Assembly (NCBI RefSeq): GCF_048266365.1
Contig: NZ_JBLWZP010000003.1
Coordinates: 356,182 to 420,181 of the forward strand
DNA length: 64,000 bases
Reading direction: 5' to 3'
From: Galbibacter sp048266365
Lineage (GTDB): Bacteria; Bacteroidota; Bacteroidia; Flavobacteriales; Flavobacteriaceae
The position numbers and the translations under genes were made by a program. Positions within the stretch are counted from its first letter, which is position 1, and every line of letters starts with the position of its first letter. Shown here one piece after another: positions 15,598 through 25,383 of this stretch. A model generated the notes under the pieces. The model was not told the origin of the DNA. It saw only the letters and a list, made by a program, of their open reading frames with translations, and did no database searches.

Positions 15598-18500
15598 TTA
15601 GAAATTGATATTTAAACCTAGGGAGAACACACGATTAACCGGATATACTCTCCCGCTGTATCCCACATTTTCCGGATCCACGCCTAAATCGTTCAAAGGA
15701 CTAAAGGTCAAAAGATTCAATCCGGTGAGATACAAACGCAAACTTTCCATACCGATATTCTCCATCACATCGGCGGGTAACGTATAACCCAACTGCACAT
15801 TTTTAATCCTTAAATACTGTGCATTAAAGATGTAAAAGTCAGAACGTGCCGCATTGTTCACGGATTCCGATCCCACAGTTAACCTGGGATAAGAAGCGTC
15901 TAAGTTTTCAGGTGTCCATCGATCCAGATGTCTTTCAAAGACAGGACCTTCATTATTGTTGTGGAATGCTTCTATGATTTCACCTCGCAACCATTGTTGC
16001 CGTTTTCCGACCCCTTGAATGAATACCGAAAAATCAAATCCATTCCAATCCATGGCATAGGTAGCTCCATAGGTATACCTGGGGAATTCATTTCCAAGGA
16101 TAAAACGATCATTTTCATAATCAATCTTTCCATCACCGTTGCGATCAAGGTATCTGATATCTCCGGGATCCACATCATTTACGAATATCGGAGCGGGACC
16201 TTCTGCGATTTCAGCCTCTGAATTATAATATCCGTCAGACTTAAGGGCATAATATGAGTTTATGGAGTAGCCTTCACGAAGTATCGTATGAACGTCACCT
16301 CCATTTATAAACTCCCTTCCTCTTAAGTCTTCTATTTTATTATGACTGTCCGAGATATTGAAATTAAATGAATGGTTAACTGCACCCGTTGCAAATCCGT
16401 AATTCATACTAAGTTCCCAGCCTCTATTTCGAACTGATCCGGCATTTTGAAACGGCTGTCCTAAACCGTAAGTCGCGGGAACAGGAAGTTGTAATAAAAT
16501 ATCATTGGTTAAATTGTCAAAAACCTCAAAGGTGACGTCCAATTTGCGTTTAAAGAAAGACAAATCAAGACCGATGTTTTTCATCGTGGAAGTTTCCCAG
16601 GTTCGATTCTGATTCGAAACCGAGTAATATGCTCCCGATGCACCTACACCACCGAAGCTGTATACATTACTACCCGAACTCACTAAACTCTGATACCCAT
16701 ATAAATCAGAGATATCCTGATTTCCAAGTTGTCCCCAGGAAGCTCTGATTTTAGCAAAGGATACGATATCTTCAATGGGTTTGAAGAAGTTCTCTTCACT
16801 CATTACCCAACCCACGGAAACCGATGGAAATACCCCCCAGCGTTTGTCGGAAGAAAACCTTGAGGATCCATCATAGCGGATGTTTCCTTTAATGATATAT
16901 TTATCATCAAATGTGTATCCAACTCTTCCGAAATAAGAGGTAATAGACCACTCATCTCCGGATCCACTGGCACCTTGGATATCTCCGGCATTATCTATAA
17001 CACCATGATCATTTCCAGGAATATCCAATCCCGTTACACCAAAAAACTCACTTTCAAATTTCTCGGTAGAACTACCGACAAGTACATTCAAATCATGTTT
17101 ATCGGCAAATGTTTTTACATAAGTAGCCGTTAGGTACGGATTCAGATAAAGAGATCTGAAATAATTATCCGTTACTGAGTTTTCGTTATTTCCACCACCG
17201 GGATACGCAAACTCAATGGCTTTACGAAACTGGTGGGTTTTATTACTCACAATATTTCCACCTAAAACACCCTTGATGACAAGGCCGCTGACAGGTTCAT
17301 ATTCCAGAGAGAAATTTCCCAAAGCTTCATCATTTTGAGTATTTGTAGTTCCACCTTCCATGAGCTGTGCCAGCGGATTACTGTTACTCCCGCTCACAAG
17401 GGTATAGTTTCCGTCCTGATCTATGATATTGTAAATAGGAGGAGTACGCATCGTTGGTTCTATGATAAATTGCTCAAAGTAGGCATGGTCTTTTATATCA
17501 TTACGTGCGAAAGACAATCTGGCGCCGATTTTAAATTTCTCATTAACTTTTTTATCAATATTAATTCGGGCATTATACTTTTTGTATCCATAATCAGGTC
17601 CTTTAAACATACTTTCCTGATCCACATAACCTAAGGAAACCAGGTAATTAAGCCCGTCATTTGCACCACTAAGGGAAAAGTTGTGGGTAGACTGCAAAGC
17701 CATGTCCTTATAAATCTCTCTATTCCAGTTCACATCCGGACCGTTTTGCTTGAATTCCAAAATCTCCTGGGGGGTGAATGCCGGTGCCATACCGGAGTTG
17801 ATCAGTGCTTCATTTCTAAGGGTCGCGTATTCCCAGGACTTCGCAAAGTTTGGAAAGTTGGTAGGCTGCTGTACACCCATCATGGTTTGATAGGAAAATT
17901 TTGCCTTGCCCTTCTCCCCGCTTTTGGTGGTAACCAGAATAACTCCATTTGCAGCTCTAGAACCATAAATTGCCGAAGAAGCTGCATCCTTTAAAACACT
18001 TATGCTTTCAATATTATTAGGGTTCACATTGTTTAAAGAACTAATTACCCCGTCCACAACAATCAAGGGTGTATTTCCATTAATAGTACTCACCCCTCGA
18101 ATATTAATACGCGGCACAGAACCGGGTTTGGAGGAAGTATTCTGGATGATTAATCCCGAAGATTCCCCTTGTAAAGCTTCATAGGCATTCGCCACAGGCT
18201 TTCCCTCTAGAGCTTCGGATTCTATTGAACTTATCGCTCCGGTTAAGTTGGCGCGTTTCTCGGTGCCATAACCGATCACTACAACATCTTCCAACTGATT
18301 AAGATCGCTCTGCAGAGTAATCTCATAGTTTGTTTTACCGGGTACTATGGCGATTTCCTGAGATTTAAACCCGATATAGCTCACTACTATGAATTGTGAA
18401 GACTCGTTTAATAAATTGAAATCGAAATTACCGTCAAAATCCGTAACGGTACCGTTGTCAGTACCTTTTTGTAGAACAGTTGCACCGGGCAAGGGTCCGA

Positions 18501-18606
18501 ATTGATCACTTACCATACCGGATAGCCTGACCCCTTGGGCCAGCACGTTTGTTGAAAAGACCAGCCCTAAGAAGACCAGAAGAAATTTAAAATATTGGTT
18601 TTTCAT
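15598..18606 (-). CDS. SusC/RagA TonB-dependent outer-membrane transporter (mannan locus)
   Basis: 1002 residues. Signal peptide about 1-23 ('NVLAQG'), a carboxypeptidase-regulatory-like domain (about 27-100, 'GMVSDQFGPLPGATVLQKGTDNG'), the plug domain starting 'VVVIGYGTEKRANLTGAI' and containing 'SIYGSRAANGVILVTTK' (the SusC signature), then a 22-strand barrel ending in 'VFSLGLNINF' with the terminal Phe. It imports oligosaccharides across the outer membrane using TonB energy together with SusD. A palindromic candidate operator (18623-18638) lies 17 bases before the start codon, so susC appears to begin its own transcription unit although GH92 ends only 79 bases upstream. Confidence 0.95.
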   Translation of the reverse strand: MKNQYFKFLLVFLGLVFSTNVLAQGVRLSGMVSDQFGPLPGATVLQKGTDNGTVTDFDGNFDFNLLNESSQFIVVSYIGFKSQEIAIVPGKTNYEITLQSDLNQLEDVVVIGYGTEKRANLTGAISSIESEALEGKPVANAYEALQGESSGLIIQNTSSKPGSVPRINIRGVSTINGNTPLIVVDGVISSLNNVNPNNIESISVLKDAASSAIYGSRAANGVILVTTKSGEKGKAKFSYQTMMGVQQPTNFPNFAKSWEYATLRNEALINSGMAPAFTPQEILEFKQNGPDVNWNREIYKDMALQSTHNFSLSGANDGLNYLVSLGYVDQESMFKGPDYGYKKYNARINIDKKVNEKFKIGARLSFARNDIKDHAYFEQFIIEPTMRTPPIYNIIDQDGNYTLVSGSNSNPLAQLMEGGTTNTQNDEALGNFSLEYEPVSGLVIKGVLGGNIVSNKTHQFRKAIEFAYPGGGNNENSVTDNYFRSLYLNPYLTATYVKTFADKHDLNVLVGSSTEKFESEFFGVTGLDIPGNDHGVIDNAGDIQGASGSGDEWSITSYFGRVGYTFDDKYIIKGNIRYDGSSRFSSDKRWGVFPSVSVGWVMSEENFFKPIEDIVSFAKIRASWGQLGNQDISDLYGYQSLVSSGSNVYSFGGVGASGAYYSVSNQNRTWETSTMKNIGLDLSFFKRKLDVTFEVFDNLTNDILLQLPVPATYGLGQPFQNAGSVRNRGWELSMNYGFATGAVNHSFNFNISDSHNKIEDLRGREFINGGDVHTILREGYSINSYYALKSDGYYNSEAEIAEGPAPIFVNDVDPGDIRYLDRNGDGKIDYENDRFILGNEFPRYTYGATYAMDWNGFDFSVFIQGVGKRQQWLRGEIIEAFHNNNEGPVFERHLDRWTPENLDASYPRLTVGSESVNNAARSDFYIFNAQYLRIKNVQLGYTLPADVMENIGMESLRLYLTGLNLLTFSPLNDLGVDPENVGYSGRVYPVNRVFSLGLNINF

Positions 18607-18622
18607 AAATTTAGATTATTAA

Positions 18623-18638
18623 GTTCAAATGTTTGAAC
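18623..18638 (-). promoter_or_regulatory. Predicted GntR operator before susC
   Basis: GTTCAAATGTTTGAAC: two 7-base arms around TG. The same 16-base pattern with three changes stands before the gntR gene (23857-23872). Its closeness to the start codon fits repression. Confidence 0.6.
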
Positions 18639-18685
18639 ATAGATTGGTTGAAAACACAACAGTGTTTATGAATACAAGCTCCATG

Positions 18686-21058
18686 TTATTTCCATGGATC
18701 GAATAGGTCTTTGTTTGGTTGATCACCTAGAATTAATTTTAAGTCTACACCCGCTTTAAGAGTTGACAAATCAATGCTGCGATCTGTATGTGGTTTACCG
18801 CTTATCTCCATAGATTGCACGTAATAATTGGAAGGACCGTTATTTTGAGTTTCAATGGTAATGGTGTTACCGTAACCGTTGTCAATTTCCACTTTGTCAA
18901 ATATGGGACTACCGATTTGAAAAGAAGGTTCAGCTTCAGTAAGACCTTTGACATCAAATAGTCCCAATGAAGACATGACATACCAGGCGCCCAATTGTCC
19001 CTGATCTTCATCTTGACCGTATCCATAACCGTGTATACCCTCGGTTCCGTAAAATTCATCACAAATTCTACGAACCCATTTCTGGGTAAGCCATGGATGA
19101 TCCGTGAAATTAAACAGCCACGCAATATGTAAACTCGGCTGATTTCCTTGATTGTAGAGGTATTTTACACCTGCAAAAGCATCGATTTCTTCACCTCCGA
19201 ATTTTGTTTTTTCGGAAACGGTAAAAATGGAATCAAGCCTACTGACAAACTTTTCTTCACCCATTTGAGAAACAAGTGCTCTCGGCTGATGAGGAACATA
19301 AAATGTGTATTGCCACGCATTTCCCTCCTGAAATCCTGCCCAGGGTGCAAATGGATCAAATGGCTCCAAAAATTTTCCTGATGCTAACCTTGGTCTTACA
19401 AAATCGGTTTCTTTATCATATACATTTCTCCAATTATCAGAGAGCTCCATGAGCTCCTTATATTCTTTCTCTTTTCCGAGTGATTTTGCAAATTGAGCCA
19501 CCGTATAACTGCTAAAGCTATACTCCAGTGTATGTGATACTGAAAAACCGGATCCTTGCGCATTGGTATCCCATCCCGGAACATAACTGATATAACCCTG
19601 GTTTATAAATTGTCCCAGATCCGTCTTTCCGGCTCCTTCATTTCTATTCTTATAACGGGTTTCATTTTCATAGGCCGCTTTAAAAGCAAGCTCCACATCA
19701 TAATCTCTTATACCCGCTTGATATGCCGATGCAATCACCAATCCGACAAAGTTCGTCCCAACTCCGGAAACAAATTTTGAATTTGCCAAGCCATCCGAGG
19801 TCCATCCTGAATTTTTGTATACCGCCAAGTGCGTTTGAATAAAATCATTGTAATACTCAGGCCAAACCAAAGTCCATAGTTGGGTCAGGTTCCAAAACGC
19901 TCCCCAAACAGAATCTGTATTGTAAAAGTTATAAGCTGGAACACCTTCTTCCGATAAAGGAATTTGACCGATCGTACCGTCATTCTCCGGGAAGGCCCCG
20001 TTGACGTCACTTGCAAGTCCTCTTCCCAGTAAGGCATGATAAAGCCCTGTATAAAATTTAGTTTTATTTGCAACAGAAGAATCTGTGATTCTGATTTTAC
20101 CCAATTCTTCTTTCCAAACTTCCTCGGCTTGTTGCTTAGCCTGATTAAAATTGAGCGTCTCTGCTTCTTCTTTTAAATTCAATCGTGCATTTTCCACTGA
20201 AGTATATGAAAATGCCGTTTTTAGTTCTATAGTTTCATCAGCTTTGGTTGAATACTCAAGGTACAAACCTGCACCCTCTCCTTCTATTGAGGTACTTTCA
20301 GTAAACGTATTCTCTTTTTTAAAAGTTCCGACCGCTGAAGGTTCCTTACTGACAACCGCTGAGAAGTACATACGAACTTCACCATCCGGTTGATATTTTT
20401 TTACATACTCAGGATAGGTAATCACCCAACCTTCAATACTATTTTCATCCTTATTAAACCAGACCGAAGCATCTTTAACTGCTCCACTTTCCCCTAATTG
20501 ATTTCCGATGTCGAAAATAAGGTGAGCCTTTTCACTCTCGGGAAACGTGTATTTTAAAAATCCAACCCTCTTGGTGGCCGTAAGTTCTGCCTTGATGTTA
20601 TAGTCTTTAAGGACAACGCTGTAATAGCCAGGCTCAGCATGCTCATCTTTTTTGTCGAATCGCGATCTGTATCCCTGGTCCGGCTGTTCCAAGCTGCCTG
20701 GAGTCGTTTGTAACTCACCGGTTGTGGCGGTAAACAAAAATCCCCCAACCTGAAACTCATGCAGGCCTGCAAACCCTTCAATACTCTGGTGCCTTTCATC
20801 ATAGCCGACAGCTTCCCATCCTTGTTCATTCCCGTAGGAGCCATTGGTGGAAGGGCCTAGTTTAGCCATACCAAAAGGAACTGCCGCCGGGGTATAGAAA
20901 AACCAACGACTGTGCGCCGTTCCGATATTGGGATCTACATAGCTCAGTACATTGAGATCCGTTTCGGTATTCTGCTTCTTTTTAACAATATCCTCCTTTT
21001 TAGTCTGACATGAATACATCAGAAATAAAGACAGTGTTAAGATGATATACTTCTTCAT
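18686..21058 (-). CDS. GH92 alpha-mannosidase lipoprotein
   Basis: 790 residues with a lipoprotein signal ending 'MYSC' (Cys17). The N-terminal beta-sandwich opens with 'SYVDPNIGTAHSRWFFYTPAAVPFG', a GH92 hallmark, and the C-terminal (alpha/alpha)6 domain carries 'GNQPSLHIAWLFNF' and 'GYGQDEDQGQLGAWYVMSSLGLF', matching the family's GN-E/D-D-x-GQ-x-S/G-AWYV block. GH92 enzymes are calcium-dependent exo-mannosidases acting on alpha-1,2, 1,3, 1,4 or 1,6 links, usually in the periplasm. The His-rich/Asn spelling of the motif departs slightly from the alpha-1,2 group, so linkage is left open. It is the last gene of the gntR-ROK-MFS-GH92 unit, 5 bases after the transporter. Confidence 0.9.
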   Translation of the reverse strand: MKKYIILTLSLFLMYSCQTKKEDIVKKKQNTETDLNVLSYVDPNIGTAHSRWFFYTPAAVPFGMAKLGPSTNGSYGNEQGWEAVGYDERHQSIEGFAGLHEFQVGGFLFTATTGELQTTPGSLEQPDQGYRSRFDKKDEHAEPGYYSVVLKDYNIKAELTATKRVGFLKYTFPESEKAHLIFDIGNQLGESGAVKDASVWFNKDENSIEGWVITYPEYVKKYQPDGEVRMYFSAVVSKEPSAVGTFKKENTFTESTSIEGEGAGLYLEYSTKADETIELKTAFSYTSVENARLNLKEEAETLNFNQAKQQAEEVWKEELGKIRITDSSVANKTKFYTGLYHALLGRGLASDVNGAFPENDGTIGQIPLSEEGVPAYNFYNTDSVWGAFWNLTQLWTLVWPEYYNDFIQTHLAVYKNSGWTSDGLANSKFVSGVGTNFVGLVIASAYQAGIRDYDVELAFKAAYENETRYKNRNEGAGKTDLGQFINQGYISYVPGWDTNAQGSGFSVSHTLEYSFSSYTVAQFAKSLGKEKEYKELMELSDNWRNVYDKETDFVRPRLASGKFLEPFDPFAPWAGFQEGNAWQYTFYVPHQPRALVSQMGEEKFVSRLDSIFTVSEKTKFGGEEIDAFAGVKYLYNQGNQPSLHIAWLFNFTDHPWLTQKWVRRICDEFYGTEGIHGYGYGQDEDQGQLGAWYVMSSLGLFDVKGLTEAEPSFQIGSPIFDKVEIDNGYGNTITIETQNNGPSNYYVQSMEISGKPHTDRSIDLSTLKAGVDLKLILGDQPNKDLFDPWK

Positions 21059-21063
21059 AATTG

Positions 21064-22206
21064 TTAGTTAGATTTGATTATAAAATATGAACCTAAGACA
21101 TATACAGCACATGCTAAAAGAACTACAAAGCTTAGGGAAACTCCAAAATAATTATTCACAACACCCATAATCGGGGGTATAATTGCTCCACCTACAACCG
21201 CCATAATCATCAGACCGGATATTTCACTGGAACGCTCCGGAAACTTCGCTATAGTTAATGAAAAGATTAACGGAAATAGATTTCCTGAGCTCAGACCTAC
21301 CAAGAAAATAAAAATGTACGCCAAAAAAGAGCTCGGTGAAAATATTGTTAAGACTATGGCTCCAATGGTTAGCACGGAAGACCATAACAAAAATTTTAAA
21401 TTATCGACTTTTGACAGCAGTATAGCACCGAAGAATCTACTGATCATCAGTGCAAAAAAGTAAATGCTGATCCCTAAGGATGCTTTCTCCAAACTGATAT
21501 CAAACTTTTGTATCAGCAAATTTTGAATATTTGTATTCATTCCGACATCCAAGCCGACTATAAGAAAAATGGCCAAGACCATACTGGCAATAAATTTATT
21601 TTTTAAAAGCCTTAATGTCGTCATAAACGAGGCCTTTGTTTCAGACCTTACCTCTGCAATCGGAGTCATCATAAGCCATACGCCACATATGATCGAAGTG
21701 ATTCCATAAAAAACAAGAATATATTTCCAATCACTGAACCAACCTACAAAAAATGTCACTAATACAGGTCCTAATAAAGAACTGATTGCCTTTATAAATT
21801 GTGAAAGGCTCATATAACTGGAAAATCGACCTTTAGAAACAACATCCTGTAACAGGGGGTTCACGGACACCTGTATAATGGTGTTCCCGATCCCCAGCAA
21901 TACAAAGCACAGCAACAAGCTTCCGTAGCTGTATAGTATAAACGGAGCGCACATCCCTAAAGCGGTAATAAAAACACCTAAAAGCAACAGCTTCCTTTTT
22001 CCGTAATTATTCTGCAGGACGCCTACCGGAATGGATAAGATAAAAAACCATACGAATACCATCGAAGGTATCAGTTGAGCAAGCTCGGGAGAAAGATTAA
22101 AATCCCTTTGCGCATATCCCGTTGAGACGCCAACGATATCAACAAACCCCATCACAAAGTAACATAACATAACGGGTACTATCTTATACATCTTTCGAGC
22201 CTCCAT
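21064..22206 (-). CDS. MFS sugar transporter (fucose/glucose permease-like)
   Basis: 380 residues with about 12 hydrophobic segments and a short cytoplasmic N-terminus. The MFS loop 2-3 signature is 'GVLQNNYGKRKLLLLG' and the first helix carries 'GFVDIVGVSTGYAQRDF', as in the FHS group that takes up fucose, glucose or mannose with protons. It sits in the inner membrane. An alternative start is Met6 (MYKIVPVML). It is flanked within 1-5 bases by the ROK kinase and GH92 genes, so mannose or a manno-disaccharide is the likely cargo. The sugar itself cannot be read from the sequence. Confidence 0.85.
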   Translation of the reverse strand: MEARKMYKIVPVMLCYFVMGFVDIVGVSTGYAQRDFNLSPELAQLIPSMVFVWFFILSIPVGVLQNNYGKRKLLLLGVFITALGMCAPFILYSYGSLLLCFVLLGIGNTIIQVSVNPLLQDVVSKGRFSSYMSLSQFIKAISSLLGPVLVTFFVGWFSDWKYILVFYGITSIICGVWLMMTPIAEVRSETKASFMTTLRLLKNKFIASMVLAIFLIVGLDVGMNTNIQNLLIQKFDISLEKASLGISIYFFALMISRFFGAILLSKVDNLKFLLWSSVLTIGAIVLTIFSPSSFLAYIFIFLVGLSSGNLFPLIFSLTIAKFPERSSEISGLMIMAVVGGAIIPPIMGVVNNYFGVSLSFVVLLACAVYVLGSYFIIKSN

Positions 22207-22207
22207 A

Positions 22208-23119
22208 TTACATTAATTTTAAGGTTGGTTGTATGTTGTGATAATAATGGTCATCCAATAACAAAGCACTGCCTAGTATTGCAGCATGTTCTCCTAACTC
22301 TGAAACATAAATTTTCAGCCCGGGCAACCGGCTTTGTAAACATTCACCAAAACAATCATAGGCCTTTGAGATATTGCCGCCGATAATTAAAACTTCAGCA
22401 CCGAAATCCCTGACATAGGATTCTAAAAATTTACCCAATTCATCCCCAAACCACTGAAAACATTTCAGAGCTGTAGTATCGAATTGTGCCTTTTCATATA
22501 ATTCCCTCACATTGCTCACCTTATCTCCGGAGATCTCATAGTAATAAGCAATAAGACCGCGTGTAGAAAACACATCATCTGCCAGTTTATCCCCGTGTTT
22601 TTGATTGTACAGAAATCCGCCTTGAGGCACATTGTCCCTATCCATGATCGGGTATGAATTTTCCAAAAATGAAGCTCCCAGACCCGTACCAAGAGTAATT
22701 GCGATTGCTTTAGAATAGTTTTTACCTTCACCGGCAATGGACTCCCCTATTGAAAACGCTGAAGCATCGTTGATGAAACGAATTTGAGAAGCTTCAAATG
22801 GAAGTCTCTCAGCAAGCGCTTCTCGTATGTTTACTTCATAAAGTGAACTGAGCTTATCAAGATCAACTAACTTGCTTATGCCGTTGTAATAATCAAATGG
22901 CCCGGGCATTGCAATGCCGATACCTTCAATGGAATAAAAAGATTTTTCCACCGTCTCCAAAATTGCAAGAGCCCAAGTATCCAATATGTCTGAAGCAGTT
23001 CCTTTGGAATCTACTTTGCGGTAAGTGAATGTATTATCAATTAAACATATGTTGGAATGTTCATACATACTACATGAAACATGACTTCCCCCTATATCAA
23101 CTCCTATACTGTACTTCAT
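22208..23119 (-). CDS. ROK-family sugar kinase
   Basis: 303 residues. Motifs: phosphate-1 'GVDIGGSHVS' (6-15), 'GIGIAMPGPFD', catalytic Asp in 'FINDASAF', and 'ITLGTGLGASF'. It would phosphorylate a hexose, here probably mannose or glucose, with ATP in the cytoplasm. Unlike most ROK proteins it lacks the CxCGxxGC zinc site: the corresponding region reads 'GGFLYNQKHGDKLADDVFS'. The start overlaps the gntR stop by four bases (ATGA at 23116-23119), and the MFS gene follows after one base, so the three are translationally linked. Mannokinase activity is inferred from the partnership with the isomerase at the operon end. Confidence 0.85.
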   Translation of the reverse strand: MKYSIGVDIGGSHVSCSMYEHSNICLIDNTFTYRKVDSKGTASDILDTWALAILETVEKSFYSIEGIGIAMPGPFDYYNGISKLVDLDKLSSLYEVNIREALAERLPFEASQIRFINDASAFSIGESIAGEGKNYSKAIAITLGTGLGASFLENSYPIMDRDNVPQGGFLYNQKHGDKLADDVFSTRGLIAYYYEISGDKVSNVRELYEKAQFDTTALKCFQWFGDELGKFLESYVRDFGAEVLIIGGNISKAYDCFGECLQSRLPGLKIYVSELGEHAAILGSALLLDDHYYHNIQPTLKLM

Positions 23120-23847
23120 CGTGTTATTTGAATGGAATATGTGAATTTATCATTTCTGTAATACCCGATATTGTATTCAATGGGTCTATCCCCTGGATCA
23201 GAGACAAATCGCTCTCTGATTAATATCGGTTCTGTTTTGTCAATTTCCAGAAGCTCTGCAAAATCACCTGCAATGCCCGCCTTTATTTTCTCCTTAGAAA
23301 CCGTTGGCACCGTATGATAGTCATTTTCCAGAATTTCATATAGCGATCTTTGAAAATCCTCCTCCCCCGTTAAACCAATACGAGGATGAAAGTAACTTTC
23401 AAAATATACAAAAGGCTCTGTGTCCCCTTTCAATCTGGATAATTTTAAAATTTTCGTACCTACTTCAACATCGAAAAAATTAGCGATAGCCTTATCAATC
23501 TTCACCCATTCAATACTGAGTTTCAAATTTTTAAAAGGAATTCCTTTGGAAGTCATCTCCTGGGTAAAACTATGCCACTCTGATAAATTGGTGGTTATAT
23601 TCTTACTCGCAACCTTGGTCCCTACTCCTTTCTTTCGAACAATCAATCCCTCATTATGCAATTTATTAGAGGCTTGACGAATGGTGTTTCTGGAAACTCC
23701 CAATCGCTTTGCCAACTCCACTTCCCTGGGAAGGAATGCTCCGTTTTTATATTCAGGAAGCTCAATTAATTTTCTCAATAATTGCTCTACTTGAAGATGT
23801 AACGGTAAAGGATTTTGATGATCAAGTTTTAATTCCAACGCTAACAA
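23116..23847 (-). CDS. GntR-family (HutC/UTRA) transcriptional regulator
   Basis: 243 residues. N-terminal winged helix with 'LPLHLQVEQLLRKLI', 'LPREVELAKRLGVSRNTIRQASNKL' and 'EGLIVRKKGVGTKV' (about 14-80), followed by a UTRA effector domain ('ILKLSRLKGDTEPFVYFESYFHPRIG...ILIRERFVSDPGDRPIEYNIGYYRNDKF'). HutC-type members sense a sugar or sugar phosphate and mostly repress. It is the first gene of the locus. A 16-bp palindrome 10 bases before the ATG recurs before susC, which predicts autoregulation and control of both transcription units; the inducer is likely a mannan-derived sugar or sugar phosphate. Confidence 0.88.
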   Translation of the reverse strand: MLALELKLDHQNPLPLHLQVEQLLRKLIELPEYKNGAFLPREVELAKRLGVSRNTIRQASNKLHNEGLIVRKKGVGTKVASKNITTNLSEWHSFTQEMTSKGIPFKNLKLSIEWVKIDKAIANFFDVEVGTKILKLSRLKGDTEPFVYFESYFHPRIGLTGEEDFQRSLYEILENDYHTVPTVSKEKIKAGIAGDFAELLEIDKTEPILIRERFVSDPGDRPIEYNIGYYRNDKFTYSIQITR

Positions 23848-23856
23848 TAATTAAAT

Positions 23857-23872
23857 GTTCATATGTATGCAC
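23857..23872 (-). promoter_or_regulatory. Predicted GntR operator before gntR
   Basis: GTTCATATGTATGCAC, 13 of 16 positions identical to the palindrome before susC. It ends 10 bases before the gntR start codon. Confidence 0.55.
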
Positions 23873-24197
23873 AAATGCGAATATATAAATATATTATTAC
23901 CCAATCAAAAGAAAATGCAATTTTAAGACAAAATAATTATCAATAAGCAAGCATTAACCACCAAAAATAGCAAAATCCCAATACAGCTATATAGTCATAA
24001 ATGTAAATTTCATAGGGCTTGGGATAGGCTATTACCAAGTCTTAATTATTTTTCAGAAAAAAGAAAAAAACGTATATTCTGAATAATTTTGAAGTAAAAA
24101 TCTACCAATTTCAATCCAAATCAATTGGTCTTTAATCGTTATTTAGCCAAAAATCAAACAGTATTGTGCATCTATCCAAAAGGAGATACTCAAATTA
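23873..24197. other. AT-rich gap, nothing recognised
   Basis: About 325 bases between the divergently regulated gntR upstream region and the end of the oxidoreductase gene. No open frame of note, no strong hairpin. Confidence 0.5.
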
Positions 24198-25301
24198 TTA
24201 GTCTTTAAGTTCGATGGTACGTCCACTATGTGCACTTTTTAACGCGGCATCTAAAATTTCCATAGTAATCAAATTATTTTCCAGAGAATAGGGATCAAAT
24301 TTTTTCAATTTTAATTCTCCTCTTACTACAGCGGCAAATAACGCAAAGGGATCATCAAAAGGTGGCTGTCTTTCCTCCAGCTGAAAAGTTTCTTCACTAA
24401 AACCGTCATATCCTTCGGCCTTCCGCATGCGGAGTTGGTGATGGTTATCGGAATATATCACTCCCGTTGTACCATAAAACTCCATATCCTTTCTTCCGAT
24501 TGTCCAGTTCCAAGAAGGCTGAAGTAAAGCCATTTTATCGTCATACTTCAGTATAATGGTCGCATCATCATCTACTTTTGGGTTGACTTCGGGCTGTAAT
24601 TGTTGAGTTACTGCAGTCACTGAATTTGGTTTTTTTCCATGTAAAAGCCAGGTCATTATATTGGCTCCATAACAGCCAAAATCCATAAGAGCTCCTCCTC
24701 CACTCAAAGCAGGATCGGTCAACCATTGTACGAATTCACTATCTGTCCCTACCACTGTCATGCCTCTGTGACCATCACGAACAATAACCTTACGCAAATC
24801 ACCGATAGCACCATCATTTAAAAGTTCATAGGCTTTAACATTAGTAGGGTACCATGAAGTTTCATAATTTGTAAGTAGATGGATATTGTACTTTCTAGCA
24901 AGTTCTGCCATTTTTTTAGCGTGATCTAGACTTATAGCCAATGGCTTTTCCACCATTACATGTATACCTTTTGGCGCGCAGGCTTCAACAACTGAAAGAT
25001 GGTCATAGATAGTCCCGAAGGCTGCCACAGCTTCAGGATTTGTAGCCGCTATCATTTCTTCCATAGAATCGTATATCAAATCTATGGATAGACCATGTTG
25101 GTCTAATAGGCGTTTTGCCAATTCTTTATTAGGCTCTACGATGCCGACAAGTTTTATATCATCTGGATTGTCACGACCTAAAATCCAACCCACATGGCCA
25201 TGACTCAGACCGGCAATACCCAATCGTACCGGTTGTTCTTGGGCAAACATAGTGTTAAGACTCAATATAGCTACAAGTGTTACACAATATTTAAATATCA
25301 T
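24198..25301 (-). CDS. Exported Gfo/Idh/MocA-family oxidoreductase
   Basis: About 367 residues from the ATG at 25301. The open frame extends 11 codons further to 25334, but the internal start gives a proper signal peptide (MIFKYCVTLVAILSL...FAQE). N-terminal Rossmann fold with 'VRLGIAGLSHGHVGWILG', 'VGIVEPNKELAKRLLDQ' and 'AAFGTIYDHLSVV', then 'VEKPLAIS' with the catalytic Lys. The family oxidises or reduces sugar carbons with tightly bound NAD(P). In periplasmic Bacteroidota versions, it often works beside DUF1080 proteins in breaking glycosidic bonds through 3-keto sugars; the next gene upstream is such a protein, 82 bases away. Confidence 0.87.
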   Translation of the reverse strand: MIFKYCVTLVAILSLNTMFAQEQPVRLGIAGLSHGHVGWILGRDNPDDIKLVGIVEPNKELAKRLLDQHGLSIDLIYDSMEEMIAATNPEAVAAFGTIYDHLSVVEACAPKGIHVMVEKPLAISLDHAKKMAELARKYNIHLLTNYETSWYPTNVKAYELLNDGAIGDLRKVIVRDGHRGMTVVGTDSEFVQWLTDPALSGGGALMDFGCYGANIMTWLLHGKKPNSVTAVTQQLQPEVNPKVDDDATIILKYDDKMALLQPSWNWTIGRKDMEFYGTTGVIYSDNHHQLRMRKAEGYDGFSEETFQLEERQPPFDDPFALFAAVVRGELKLKKFDPYSLENNLITMEILDAALKSAHSGRTIELKD

Positions 25302-25383
25302 TTCAGTTCGCTTTTGAAATAAAGGTAATATCATATTTTCGGAAGTTTAGCTGTCATTTAATTATGCCGATTGCTTTTCAACC

